Shown one piece after another: positions 16,536 through 25,175 of a DNA stretch of 64,000 nt. The translations under genes were made by a program, and so were the position numbers. Within the stretch, counting starts at the first letter, position 1, and every line of letters begins with the position of its first letter. Origin of the DNA: Bdellovibrio bacteriovorus str. Tiberius (lineage in GTDB: Bacteria; Bdellovibrionota; Bdellovibrionia; Bdellovibrionales; Bdellovibrionaceae); contig NC_019567.1 in NCBI RefSeq assembly GCF_000317895.1, positions 1,798,001-1,862,000 on the forward strand, in the 5' to 3' direction. The notes below the pieces were generated by a model, which saw nothing but the letters and a program-made list of their open reading frames with translations, ran no database searches and was not told where the DNA came from.

Positions 16536-17075
16536 ATGCGTAAACCACAGCTTGCACTTACTGGATCGTTATTGGTTTTATTGCTTTCTTCCTGCGGCGG
16601 CATCGAATCGGTGATCGGTCCGTCTGAGATTCTTCACGAAATTCCCTCTGAAATGTTTTATCAGACCAAGGGTGACTGCGCTCAGGGTGATTTATCATTC
16701 AGTTTGCTGGTCGCAGCGGGCACACAGATGTGGACGGATCCTTCTGCAGTACTGCATTCTCAGCAGGAGCTTTACCTGCATTCCAATCACACTTTTGATA
16801 TGCGTTATCGTGAATTCACTTTGGATGATGTGGCGTTTGATACAAGATTGCAGGCGCGCTTCAGTGTTGACGGTCACAGTGGGCTGGTGAAGCTGAATGG
16901 AGTCGGTGAGGGATTTGTTGTTCAGGACAACGGACGCCGTTATCTGCAACTGCAATTCACTCAGGCGGTGAATTCCCCGGCACTAGTCGGCAAAACGGCG
17001 CGTTTCAGAATCATGAATTCATTCAATGGACTCGACACGGATCGTGCCGAGTACTGTGGTTATACGCTGTTCTAG
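16536..17075 (+). CDS. Predicted lipoprotein of unknown function
   Basis: Product of 179 residues with a lipoprotein signal: a hydrophobic stretch then LLLSSC-G, lipidated Cys at residue 20. The mature part is strand-rich (FDMRYREFTLDDV, LQARFSVDG) with two further cysteines (GDCAQGD, EYCGYTLF) that could pair. No recognised family. It sits between two terminators' worth of space and converges by four bases with the GDT1-like gene. Confidence 0.75.
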   Translation: MRKPQLALTGSLLVLLLSSCGGIESVIGPSEILHEIPSEMFYQTKGDCAQGDLSFSLLVAAGTQMWTDPSAVLHSQQELYLHSNHTFDMRYREFTLDDVAFDTRLQARFSVDGHSGLVKLNGVGEGFVVQDNGRRYLQLQFTQAVNSPALVGKTARFRIMNSFNGLDTDRAEYCGYTLF

Positions 17076-17344
17076 GATTTAGCTGCCAGAACCCAGATTC
17101 CGACCAGAATAAACAAACTGCCAGAAACGTATTTCATGATTTGGGGGCTTAACATAGTCCCCAGGAACTTTCCAAAGATCACTCCCAGTGCTCCGGCAAG
17201 ACCCAAGGCCAATACAACGGCCAGCATCACAGTCATCGTCGACTTTGTTTGTGAAGATGCAGCCAACGCAGCAAATTGGGTCTTGTCTCCCATTTCAGCC
17301 AAAAATATAGTGATAAAGGTGCTGGCAAAAATCTTCCAATCCAT
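17072..17344 (-). CDS. TMEM165/GDT1 (UPF0016) family cation transporter, single-repeat form
   Basis: Product of 90 residues holding one UPF0016 repeat with the signature EMGDKTQFAALA (about 17-28) in the first of three membrane helices. Family members move Mn2+ or Ca2+ against protons and normally have two repeats in about 200 residues; bacterial half-size proteins exist and presumably dimerise. A single copy is seen here and no second half lies nearby. ATG 17344 is chosen because AAAGGAC lies about eight bases upstream; the longer frame to 17467 runs into the opposite gene. Confidence 0.85.
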   Translation of the reverse strand: MDWKIFASTFITIFLAEMGDKTQFAALAASSQTKSTMTVMLAVVLALGLAGALGVIFGKFLGTMLSPQIMKYVSGSLFILVGIWVLAAKS

Positions 17345-17407
17345 CATGGGTCCTTTGTTCAAGAAATGAAAACCTAGTGATAAAAGGATAGGTGAGGGAA
17401 GGCAAGT

Positions 17408-17995
17408 TTGAAAAGTCGATTTATTACCGCCATGGATCTTTTGCAGGAAGAAGCTTCCAAAGGACACCTCACTTTGCGAAGAGTCTTCGAATTACTCGGA
17501 GAAGAAGGCCACGCCATGTTGGTGTTGTTCTTCTGTCTGCCGTTCATGCAGCCTGTTCCGATTCCTGGGCTTTCAACACCGTTGGGGATGATGATCTCGG
17601 TGGTGGCATTTTTCCTGTATCTGCAAAGACCTCCTTGGCTTCCCAAACGTTTTGAAAATGTGAAGCTGTCGTCTGAGGTGGTGATCAAGGTCTCGGAAGT
17701 CGCCGAACGGATCTGGACCTATGTTTCGCGGATTGTTAAAGAACGTCTGACCTTCTTCCACGATGTGTGGTTTTTCCGCATCCTGAATCTGATTGTATTT
17801 GTGGGAAATGCGGTGCTTTTATCCCTGCCATTGCCGATTCCTTTTTCCAACACCGTGCCTGCGGTAGGGATCATTCTTTGCGCCATCGGCCATATGGAAA
17901 AAGACGGTATTTTTATCCTTTTCAGCTACCTGTGGTGTCTTATTGTTGCATCGTTCTTTGCAACACTGGCCATGGGAGCCATCAAGCTGGTTTAG
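17408..17995 (+). CDS. ExoD-family membrane protein
   Basis: Product of 195 residues. The N-terminal LTLRRVFELLGEEGHAMLVLFFCLPFM and PIPGLSTPLG match the ExoD family, named for a Rhizobium protein affecting exopolysaccharide synthesis and alkali tolerance. Helices at about 30-75 and 120-190 suggest three or four membrane passes. Start is TTG 17408 after GGGAAGG. It diverges from the GDT1-like gene with 63 bases between starts, so their promoters overlap. The biochemical role of ExoD is not established. Confidence 0.8.
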   Translation: MKSRFITAMDLLQEEASKGHLTLRRVFELLGEEGHAMLVLFFCLPFMQPVPIPGLSTPLGMMISVVAFFLYLQRPPWLPKRFENVKLSSEVVIKVSEVAERIWTYVSRIVKERLTFFHDVWFFRILNLIVFVGNAVLLSLPLPIPFSNTVPAVGIILCAIGHMEKDGIFILFSYLWCLIVASFFATLAMGAIKLV

Positions 17996-18096
17996 CTTCC
18001 CTTAGGTCTAGTCACACAGAAAGGACCAACAAGACCAAAAGATCTTTGTGAGCCTTTCCCAGCTGCTCTAACATGAGTATCTGGGGGGATACTTGT

Positions 18097-18483
18097 ATGG
18101 GAAAATGGATTGCAGCAGTTTTGATTCTTTGTTTTGCCAATGTATCAATGGCGAAGGGCCCGAATGACGTTTGCGCGAAAGATCGCGAAACACTGTGCGG
18201 AACTATCCAGCCTGGTGAAGGGCGCGTTTTGAAGTGCATGATGGAAAATACCGACAAACTTTCCGCTGATTGCAAAGCAAAGTACGAAAAAATGAAAGAT
18301 CACGCAGGCGAGATGAAAGATGCCTGTCACGAGGACTATGAAAAGTTCTGCGCGAACGTACCGGCAGGCAAGGGGCGCAAAATCAAGTGCATGATGGACC
18401 GTAAAGATGAACTGACCGCAGATTGCCGTGCACAAATGGATAATGCCAAAGATGCACACAAGAAAATGAGAAAGGGTAAATAA
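18097..18483 (+). CDS. Secreted cysteine-rich-repeat (GLG1-type) protein
   Basis: Product of about 128 residues with a signal peptide (ending SMA-KG). The mature part has two copies of a 45-55 residue repeat: D-xxx-C...LCGTIQPGEGRVLKCM...LSADC and CHEDYEKFCANVPAGKGRKIKCM...LTADC. This pattern matches the cysteine-rich repeat of the Golgi GLG1 family, found in small exported bacterial proteins of unknown function. Eight conserved cysteines should form disulfides outside the cytoplasm. ATG 18097 follows GGGGGGAT and places the signal peptide properly; the longer frame from 18073 does not. Confidence 0.8.
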   Translation: MGKWIAAVLILCFANVSMAKGPNDVCAKDRETLCGTIQPGEGRVLKCMMENTDKLSADCKAKYEKMKDHAGEMKDACHEDYEKFCANVPAGKGRKIKCMMDRKDELTADCRAQMDNAKDAHKKMRKGK

Positions 18484-18491
18484 AGAAATCT

Positions 18492-19748
18492 ATGCGCGAA
18501 AAAAGTCTTAGGCTTAGTCTTTTCGACGCTTTTCTTTGTTCACTGATGATTGGAGCCGGCGAAACGTATTTGCCGGCTTATTCTTTATCTATCGGCATGG
18601 GCGAAATCTTCGCCGGTATTCTTTCCACGCTTCCCATTGTCAGTGGAGCGTTCCTGCAGCTGATCACGCCGCGCGGACTTCAGCGCATTCGATCTCACAA
18701 AAACTGGGTGGTGGCTTCGGCCACGTTACAGGCTTTGACCTTCATTCCTTTGATTTATTTTTCGGCCACCAAGGCGCCGAATTTCTGGATGCTGTTTTTG
18801 ATTTTATCCCTGTACTGGGGTTCTGGCTTTGCTGCGGGACCGGCCTGGAATTACTGGATGGGTCGTCTGGTGCAAGTGGAAGAGGGCAGTCGCTATTTTG
18901 CCAAGCGCGCCCGGGTTTCGCAGATCGGTATTTTGCTGGGGTTGATTGGCGGTGGCGTGGCCCTGCACAACAAAGTGGAGATCGGACCGTTTTCGTCCGT
19001 TTTCACAATGCTCTTTGTTTTTGCTTTTGCCTGTCGTCTGGTTTCATCCTTCATTCTTTCATCCCAGTATTTTGATCCGGCCTGGAATAAAGAGCCAAAA
19101 CTGGGTTTCCGCGCTTCGTGGAAAGTCTTTTGGGCTAATAAACCCAAGCGGCAGTTTTTCTTCTATCTGGCGCCATTCCAGGCGGCCGTCTTCGTGTCTT
19201 CCCCTTTCGTGACTCCGTACATGCTGGCGCAGGTAAAAATGGACTATGGCGCCTATATGACGGCCATCGGGGTTTTATTCATTGGTAAGATTCTGACTCT
19301 GACTTTGATTGATCGTTTCCGTCAAAGTGCTTCCGGCTTCAATTTATTGGTATTTGGCGCTGGTGCCATTGTGCCGCTGCCGGCGATGTGGGCGGTCAGC
19401 AGTGACATGTACTTCATTTTCTTCCTGCAATTCATCAGCGGCATGGCCTGGGCCTTTGTGGAAGTGGGGCTGTCACTGATCTTCTTTAAAGACATCAAGC
19501 AAGACGAAAAAGTTCCGATGCTGACGGTTTATAATCTTCTGAATTCGCTGGCGATCATCTTTGGCACTTATATTGGTGGCAAAGCGCTGTGGATGATGGG
19601 TGAAAAAGTCAGCAGCTATTATGCCGTCTTCGTGCTGGGAACTTTGACCCGGGCCTTCGGGTTCTATCCGCTTTACCGCTATGTGAAGAATCACCTGGGT
19701 GTGGTCGATAAAAACACCGAAGTCACTTCAACGGAAAGAGCTTCTTAA
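18492..19748 (+). CDS. Major facilitator superfamily transporter
   Basis: Product of 418 residues with about twelve hydrophobic segments and a central cytoplasmic loop near residues 195-220. The MFS fold is evident from hydrophobicity, from basic loops between segments, and from motifs such as the acidic/basic loop before the third helix. It starts nine bases after the cysteine-rich gene and may share its transcript. Substrate cannot be assigned. Its last 26 bases overlap the convergent trmO gene. Confidence 0.82.
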   Translation: MREKSLRLSLFDAFLCSLMIGAGETYLPAYSLSIGMGEIFAGILSTLPIVSGAFLQLITPRGLQRIRSHKNWVVASATLQALTFIPLIYFSATKAPNFWMLFLILSLYWGSGFAAGPAWNYWMGRLVQVEEGSRYFAKRARVSQIGILLGLIGGGVALHNKVEIGPFSSVFTMLFVFAFACRLVSSFILSSQYFDPAWNKEPKLGFRASWKVFWANKPKRQFFFYLAPFQAAVFVSSPFVTPYMLAQVKMDYGAYMTAIGVLFIGKILTLTLIDRFRQSASGFNLLVFGAGAIVPLPAMWAVSSDMYFIFFLQFISGMAWAFVEVGLSLIFFKDIKQDEKVPMLTVYNLLNSLAIIFGTYIGGKALWMMGEKVSSYYAVFVLGTLTRAFGFYPLYRYVKNHLGVVDKNTEVTSTERAS

Positions 19749-20496
19749 ATTCCCGGTGCAGTTGTTTGTCATGATAGGTGTCTTCTTCCGAAGACAGATC
19801 CGCATCTGAATAGCCCGAGAAAATCTTAATCACACTGACGTGAGAACCTTGAATTTCAAAATGCGCGCGCCACGTGCGATAAGCTATCACAAACCCCGAG
19901 CCTTCGGGCTTCACGCGTTTCTTGCGGGAATTATCCGGTTCAAATTCCAGTTGATGCTGCAAGAATCCACGCAGTTGATGTATCTGGTGAAGCTCCAGCC
20001 ACTCCAGTTCCTGTTTGGCCTCGACTGAATAATCAATCATAAAGCGCTCAGCGTTTTTCAGCCACGCCGGTTCCACGCCGGGGAATGAATCCGCATAGGC
20101 CACATAGGGTTTGATATCCAGAATCGGACTGCCGTGCAAAAGGTCAGCGCCTTCCACATGGATCTTCAGTTTGTCGATGGATTTGACCTTTACGCAGCTG
20201 ATGCCCACTGGATTGGGGCGGTAAGGGGATCTGGTGGCAAAAACGCCTTGTTTGGTGTTGCCGCCACGCGGGGGCAGCACCATCGGGCTCCAGTGGTCAT
20301 TATGATGAAACAAGAACACCACCCAGATGCGTTCACAACCTTCAAGACCCGTCAGAGCCTGTTCAAAGTTGTGACCGGCTTCAAGCTCAATCACACCTTG
20401 CGAGTGAAACTCATCAGGCTGGCGTCCGGCTTCGTAAGGGTGCACCTGTGGGCTTTTGAAAGTGCCAATGGCTGTAAACTTTATTTCAGTCGCCAT
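19723..20496 (-). CDS. trmO: tRNA (N6-threonylcarbamoyladenosine37-N6)-methyltransferase
   Basis: Product of about 257 residues, slightly longer than E. coli TrmO (235). The TrmO barrel is recognisable: FTAIGTFKSP start, ERIWVVFLFH, GVFATRSPYRPNPVGIS (the SAM-binding signature) and GSPILDIKPYVAYAD. It methylates t6A37 in ANN-decoding tRNAs using S-adenosylmethionine. The gene overlaps the end of the upstream TrmH-family gene by 16 bases (28 if ATG 20508 is used) and is the last of a four-gene minus-strand operon rich in tRNA functions. Confidence 0.9.
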   Translation of the reverse strand: MATEIKFTAIGTFKSPQVHPYEAGRQPDEFHSQGVIELEAGHNFEQALTGLEGCERIWVVFLFHHNDHWSPMVLPPRGGNTKQGVFATRSPYRPNPVGISCVKVKSIDKLKIHVEGADLLHGSPILDIKPYVAYADSFPGVEPAWLKNAERFMIDYSVEAKQELEWLELHQIHQLRGFLQHQLEFEPDNSRKKRVKPEGSGFVIAYRTWRAHFEIQGSHVSVIKIFSGYSDADLSSEEDTYHDKQLHREFKKLFPLK

Positions 20497-21257
20497 TGTC
20501 TCATCCATTCAAATCCGGCAACCGCAGCAGTGACGCCGACATTCAGGGAATTTTTGCGCCCACGCAAAGGAATGATACGGACTTCATCAATGATCTTTAA
20601 AACCTCAGGATCAAGGCCGAAGCGTTCATTCCCCAAAACAAAAGCAGTGGGTTCAAATTCAAACTTTTCAAACAGATCTGAAGCGCTGGCCGCTGTTTCC
20701 AGGGCGACGATGCGATAACCTTCGTCTTTCAGTTCTTCCAGACACTCTAAAAGTTTCGGAGCTTCTTCCCAGGTAAGATATTCCTGAGTTCCCATGGCGG
20801 TCTTTTCAACCTTCCATTGGGTCGGAAGCGGGGTGTAACCGCACAGATAAATCTTTTCAGCGCCCAGGCACTCGGCCGTGCGGAAGATGGATCCTACATT
20901 GAAGGCCGAGCGGATGTTATCCAGAACAAATACCAACGGCAATTTGCTTTCAGCCTGCTCGCGGTCGTTTTCAACCACCAGGAATTCATCGTCCTGCAGA
21001 TTTTTATGCAAAAGTCGTTCAAAAGGAATGGCATAGCTGACGAAATGTTTCAGTGTCATGCCGGGGGTCAGATGCTTTTCCAAAGGAGCCAGACGGGCAA
21101 CATCAGGATTCTCGCAAGCAGACAAGGCAGAAATCAGAGATTTCAGTTTTTTAAGTTCTGCTTCTGCAAAAGAAAAATCCCCGGAGGATTTCTCCAGCTT
21201 CAAGAAAAGCTGATGGATTTCTTCGAGGGATTTTTTATCCTGAATCGAAAGATTCAT
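20481..21257 (-). CDS. SpoU/TrmH-family RNA 2'-O-methyltransferase
   Basis: Product of 258 residues. An N-terminal helical part of about 100 residues is followed by the SPOUT knot with its three motifs: NIRSAFNVGSIFRTAE, FVLGNERFGL and IPLRGRKNSLNVGVTAAVAG. These give the SAM-binding trefoil and the catalytic arginine/asparagine. It methylates ribose in tRNA or rRNA; the exact site is unclear. Start ATG shares one base with the metG stop (TAATG). Confidence 0.88.
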   Translation of the reverse strand: MNLSIQDKKSLEEIHQLFLKLEKSSGDFSFAEAELKKLKSLISALSACENPDVARLAPLEKHLTPGMTLKHFVSYAIPFERLLHKNLQDDEFLVVENDREQAESKLPLVFVLDNIRSAFNVGSIFRTAECLGAEKIYLCGYTPLPTQWKVEKTAMGTQEYLTWEEAPKLLECLEELKDEGYRIVALETAASASDLFEKFEFEPTAFVLGNERFGLDPEVLKIIDEVRIIPLRGRKNSLNVGVTAAVAGFEWMRQWRLK

Positions 21258-23323
21258 TATTTCACTCTCTGGCCGACCTGGGCACCGTCATCCGCAGAAA
21301 GTACAAACAGATCGCTGCCACCAGTTCCTGCCGCCAGCACCATGCCTTCAGACATGCCGAATTTCATTTTGCGTGGTTTCAAATTCACACAAACCAGCAC
21401 TTTGCGACCCACCAGTTGTTCTGGTTTGTAAGCCGCTTTGATACCAGAAATGATCTGACGGATCTGGCCTTCACCGATGTCGATTTTAAGACGCAAAAGT
21501 TTGTCCGCTTCTTTGATCTCTTCAGCTTCGATGACCTGACCAATACGCAGATCCACTTTGTCGAAATCAGCAAATTCGATTTCAGCCGGGCGGTCGCCCA
21601 CTGTCGCCGTTGCAGCAGGGGCCGCCGCCGCCGCCGCTGGTTTTGCGGTGGAAGCCGCTTTTTTCGCCGCTTGAATTTCTTCGTTGATCTTGCGACCTTC
21701 CTCGATCATGGCTTTGACTTTGTCAGCTTCAATGCGAGTTGCGAGATGTTCATAGTCGTTGATTTCACGGTTGGTAAGAACTGTGTTCAGATCAGACCAC
21801 ACATAGTCATTTTCACCCAAAAGTTTGGCAACCTTCTGGCTATAGAACGGCAGCACCGGTTTCAGGTAAATCGCAAGCATTCGGAACATGTTCAAAGTGG
21901 TGGTGATAACCTGCTTGGTACCTTCTGGATCCGCTTCCAGAGTTTTCCAAGGGGCTTTTTCGTCAAAGTATTTGTTGGCGTCATCAGCAAGTCCACGAAT
22001 TTCACCCAATGCTTTAGCAAAGTCGCGCGCCTCGTAGTGGGCCGCGATGGATTCTGCGGTTTTTTGACCGTGTTCGATCAGCTTTTTGCCTTCCGCATCC
22101 GGCACGCTCATTTTGCCGTCCATTTTCTTTTTCAGCATCTGGCCGCCACGGGATCCCAGGTTTGTGATTTTACCCACAAGCTCGGAATTCACACGATTGG
22201 TGAAATCTTCCAGATTCAAATCGATATCGTCCACAGAACTCGACAGTTTCGTGGAATAGTAATAACGAAGATACTCGGGGTTCAAATGGTTCAGATAAGT
22301 TCTTGCCGCGATGAAAGTCCCTTTGGACTTGGACATTTTCTCGCCGTTGACCATCAAGTGACCATGCACGAACACCTGATTAGGCGAGCGGAATTCCGCA
22401 GCCTTCAGGAATGCCGGCCAGAAGATCGTATGGAATCTTGCGATGTCTTTACCGATGAAATGGTAAATTTCACGGTTTGGATCCTGCCAGATGTCTTTAA
22501 GGGTTTTACCCTGGGATTTCGCCCATTGCTCGGTGGTGGACATATAGCCCATCGGAGCATCCACCCATACATAGAAGAATTTTTTATTGTTGGTGCCCGG
22601 AATCGCAAAACCGAAGTACGGTTCATCACGGGAAATATCCAGATCTTTCAGGTCCTCGTTGAACCACTCCAGCATCTTTTTGGAAATCTCAGAAGAGCAG
22701 TGTTTTGGGATCCATTCTTCAAGGTACTGTTTGAAGTCATTCAGTTTGAAGAAAATGCTCTCGGAATCTTTCATCACCGGAGCTGTGCCACACAAAGAAC
22801 AGTGCACATCTTTCATGTCACTCGGGGAATAAGTCGAAGCACAGACGTCACAGGAATCTCCATACTGTTCCTTGGCGCCGCACTTTGGACAGGTGCCCTT
22901 TACGAAGCGGTCCGGCAGGAACATTTTGTCGTGATTGCAGTACATCTGCTGAATCGGCTGGCTGCGGGTGTGATTGCCTTCCTGCATTTTTTTATAGAAG
23001 TACTCACAAAGCAGACGGTTTTCTTCTGAGTTGGTGGAGCCAAAGTGTGAGAACTGCACCTGGAAATCAGCAAAGTCCTGCGTGTGCTCTTTATAGCTTT
23101 GGGCAATCAAAGCTTCCGGAGTGATGCCCAGTTCGCGGGCTTTCACCATGATCGGGGTGCCGTGAGTGTCGTCTGCACAAATGAAGACGCATTCATTGCC
23201 ACGCATATTCTGAAAACGGGCCCAGAAGTCGGCCTGAAGATACTCCACTAGGTGACCCAGGTGAATGTATCCGTTTGCATAGGGAAGAGCACAGGTGATC
23301 AGAATCTTGCGTTTGTCGTTCAT
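21257..23323 (-). CDS. metG: Methionyl-tRNA synthetase
   Basis: Product of 688 residues. HIGH-type motif YIHLGHLVEY (about 18-27), a zinc knuckle with four CxxC-type pairs (CPKCGAK, CDVC, CSLC; about 140-180), KMSKSKG (about 328) and an anticodon domain, then an Ala/Lys linker (about 550-575) and a C-terminal tRNA-binding OB domain (DLRIGQVIEAEEI...). It charges initiator and elongator tRNA-Met. It starts directly after the stop of the carbonic-anhydrase-like gene, so both lie in one operon. Confidence 0.97.
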   Translation of the reverse strand: MNDKRKILITCALPYANGYIHLGHLVEYLQADFWARFQNMRGNECVFICADDTHGTPIMVKARELGITPEALIAQSYKEHTQDFADFQVQFSHFGSTNSEENRLLCEYFYKKMQEGNHTRSQPIQQMYCNHDKMFLPDRFVKGTCPKCGAKEQYGDSCDVCASTYSPSDMKDVHCSLCGTAPVMKDSESIFFKLNDFKQYLEEWIPKHCSSEISKKMLEWFNEDLKDLDISRDEPYFGFAIPGTNNKKFFYVWVDAPMGYMSTTEQWAKSQGKTLKDIWQDPNREIYHFIGKDIARFHTIFWPAFLKAAEFRSPNQVFVHGHLMVNGEKMSKSKGTFIAARTYLNHLNPEYLRYYYSTKLSSSVDDIDLNLEDFTNRVNSELVGKITNLGSRGGQMLKKKMDGKMSVPDAEGKKLIEHGQKTAESIAAHYEARDFAKALGEIRGLADDANKYFDEKAPWKTLEADPEGTKQVITTTLNMFRMLAIYLKPVLPFYSQKVAKLLGENDYVWSDLNTVLTNREINDYEHLATRIEADKVKAMIEEGRKINEEIQAAKKAASTAKPAAAAAAPAATATVGDRPAEIEFADFDKVDLRIGQVIEAEEIKEADKLLRLKIDIGEGQIRQIISGIKAAYKPEQLVGRKVLVCVNLKPRKMKFGMSEGMVLAAGTGGSDLFVLSADDGAQVGQRVK

Positions 23324-24073
23324 TTATCGAAACTCCACATTTCCAGCTTCAAGACTGTAGGCAGCCTTCACTATCTTTACATCACCCGAGGCTACAGCGT
23401 CACGCAGGATTGCGGAGCGTTCTAGCAGTTCATTGGCAAGGCCTTCCGCCGCCGTCAGGTCACCGCAAGAGTCCGAACCCATGATCACCACCAGATTGGT
23501 GCCCAGAGTGCCCACAGAATACTCAAGACTTTCCTGAACGTTTTTGTCCAGGATCAGCTCGCCGGTGCGGACCACATAGATTTCACCCAGTTTTTGGTCA
23601 AATACGATTTCTGGAGAAACACGAGAATCGCTGCAAGTGTAAACGGCCGAATGCGGGCGCTGCAAAGCGCTTACGCGACGGCGGTCGGCAGCCGAGGCGC
23701 CATCATTACGGAAAGTGCCGCGCACAAAACGGGTGTTGCCGTTCTTAAGCCAGCCAAATGCTTTTTCTGCAGGCACCGGTCCGGCTTCACGGGGAGCTTT
23801 GCCATGAGTGTCTTGAATATGTTGAGCAGCAGCGGCAACGGCTTCTTTTACTTCCGTAGCGTGAGCTTGTGCTTCAGCATCGCTGCCAACCTCAACCCGG
23901 GTCATTTCTTTTTCACCGCCCGTGCTGGTGGCTTGGGCAGGGGCTTCTTTAACGCCGCCTTTGCCGTCTTTCAGGGTCACTTTCGTTTCCTGATTCGGTT
24001 CGCGATGGCTGGTAAAAGATGCGCAGGCTGTAAGGTTCAGAGCAAGAAGCCCGATAATGAGATTGGTTTGCAT
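23324..24073 (-). CDS. Beta-carbonic-anhydrase-like lipoprotein lacking a zinc-ligand histidine
   Basis: Product of 249 residues. Lipoprotein signal ending LTAC-ASF (Cys about 15), then an Ala/Glu-rich linker to about 95, then a beta-class carbonic anhydrase domain with FVRG, YTCSDSRVSPE and SVGTLGTNLVVIMGSDSCG. The classical zinc set is Cys and Asp of CSDSR plus His and Cys of GHxxCG. Here the histidine position is Ser (GSDSCG), so one ligand is lost. If active it would interconvert CO2 and bicarbonate in the periplasm; it may instead be a non-enzymatic relative. ATG 24073 has a strong GGAGGA six bases upstream; the longer frame to 24214 crosses the divergent gene start. Confidence 0.82.
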   Translation of the reverse strand: MQTNLIIGLLALNLTACASFTSHREPNQETKVTLKDGKGGVKEAPAQATSTGGEKEMTRVEVGSDAEAQAHATEVKEAVAAAAQHIQDTHGKAPREAGPVPAEKAFGWLKNGNTRFVRGTFRNDGASAADRRRVSALQRPHSAVYTCSDSRVSPEIVFDQKLGEIYVVRTGELILDKNVQESLEYSVGTLGTNLVVIMGSDSCGDLTAAEGLANELLERSAILRDAVASGDVKIVKAAYSLEAGNVEFR

Positions 24074-24200
24074 TGACGTCCTCCGTGATGTCTTATTGTC
24101 AGGACCTCCATAAGGGATGGTCAAATTAAAAACAAAAAAAACTTCACGCCGAACCGACGTGAATCTAGAATGAAACCGTGATTTTTTAATAAGGACGTTT

Positions 24201-25175
24201 ATGAATCTACCCATTCTTTCTTCCGCGGATGTTCAGGCCCAACTTTTAAAGCGACAATACCAGGCTCAAGGCAGCTATCTGGCGATGTACAGCAGCTGGT
24301 ATGGCGGGGTGATTAAAGACCCGGGGTTGATGATGGTGCCAGTGGATGATCACCTTGTGCACCGCGGGGATGGCGTCTTTGAAGCCATCAAAGTCGTGGA
24401 TGGTCAGGTGTTTTTGATGCAAGAGCATCTGGAACGGCTGCAGTCTTCCGCCCAGCAGATTGGTATCAGCCTGCCGCACAGTCTGGAAGATATGAAAAAG
24501 ATCATTCTGGAAACCACACGCATTGCCGCAGCCCCTTATGCGGTTTTGCGCCTGTATATTTCCCGTGGTCCTGGGTATTTTACGACAAATCCTTACGATT
24601 CCATCAGCTCTCAAATGTATTTGATCGTGACGTCGTTCACGCCGTTCACTGATGAAAAATACCTGAAGGGCGTGAAGATCGGACGCAGCCAAGTCATTCC
24701 AAAGGACCCGTGGCTGGCTCGGATTAAAACCTGCAATTATCTTCCGAATGTGATGATGAAAAAAGAAAGCGTGGATCGCAAGATTGATTTCACCATCGGT
24801 ATTGATCCACAAGGGTTTATCACCGAAGGCAGCACCGAAAACATCGTTCTGATCGACAAGGACAAGAATCTGCTTCGTCCAAAGCTTCGCCAGATTCTGA
24901 AGGGCACAACCATGATGCGCACCTTTGATCTGGCTGAAAGCCTGATGGCGTCAGGGGAATTAAAATCCATCCAGGAAAAAGATCTGACCGAACAGGATAT
25001 CCTGAGCGCTTCAGAAGCCATGATGATCGGAACAACTCTGGATGTTCTGCCAGTGACCGAATACGAAGGTCAGCAGATCGGCGAGGGCAAGCAAGGACCG
25101 CTCGCATTTAAGCTTTTGCAGCTTTTGCGCGAGGATATGAAAAAGGGGCCGAAAACGACCCCTGTAAAGTTCTAA
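24201..25175 (+). CDS. Class IV PLP aminotransferase (branched-chain/D-amino-acid type)
   Basis: Product of 324 residues. Class IV features: DDHLVHRGDGVFEAIKVVDG (about 50-68), HLERL, the PLP lysine in RIKTCNYLPNVM (about 178), and ITEGSTENIVLI (about 213). The fold is shared by IlvE, D-amino-acid transaminase and aminodeoxychorismate lyase, which cannot be told apart safely by eye. D-amino-acid formation would suit a cell-wall-degrading predator, but this is only inference. Diverges from the carbonic-anhydrase-like gene; converges with mreB with a four-base overlap. Confidence 0.82.
   Translation: MNLPILSSADVQAQLLKRQYQAQGSYLAMYSSWYGGVIKDPGLMMVPVDDHLVHRGDGVFEAIKVVDGQVFLMQEHLERLQSSAQQIGISLPHSLEDMKKIILETTRIAAAPYAVLRLYISRGPGYFTTNPYDSISSQMYLIVTSFTPFTDEKYLKGVKIGRSQVIPKDPWLARIKTCNYLPNVMMKKESVDRKIDFTIGIDPQGFITEGSTENIVLIDKDKNLLRPKLRQILKGTTMMRTFDLAESLMASGELKSIQEKDLTEQDILSASEAMMIGTTLDVLPVTEYEGQQIGEGKQGPLAFKLLQLLREDMKKGPKTTPVKF

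Noticed and set aside
21416-23029. 537-codon open frame on the plus strand
   Set aside because: Antisense shadow of metG; Phe/His/Arg-rich, no family signal, while the opposite strand encodes an unmistakable MetRS.
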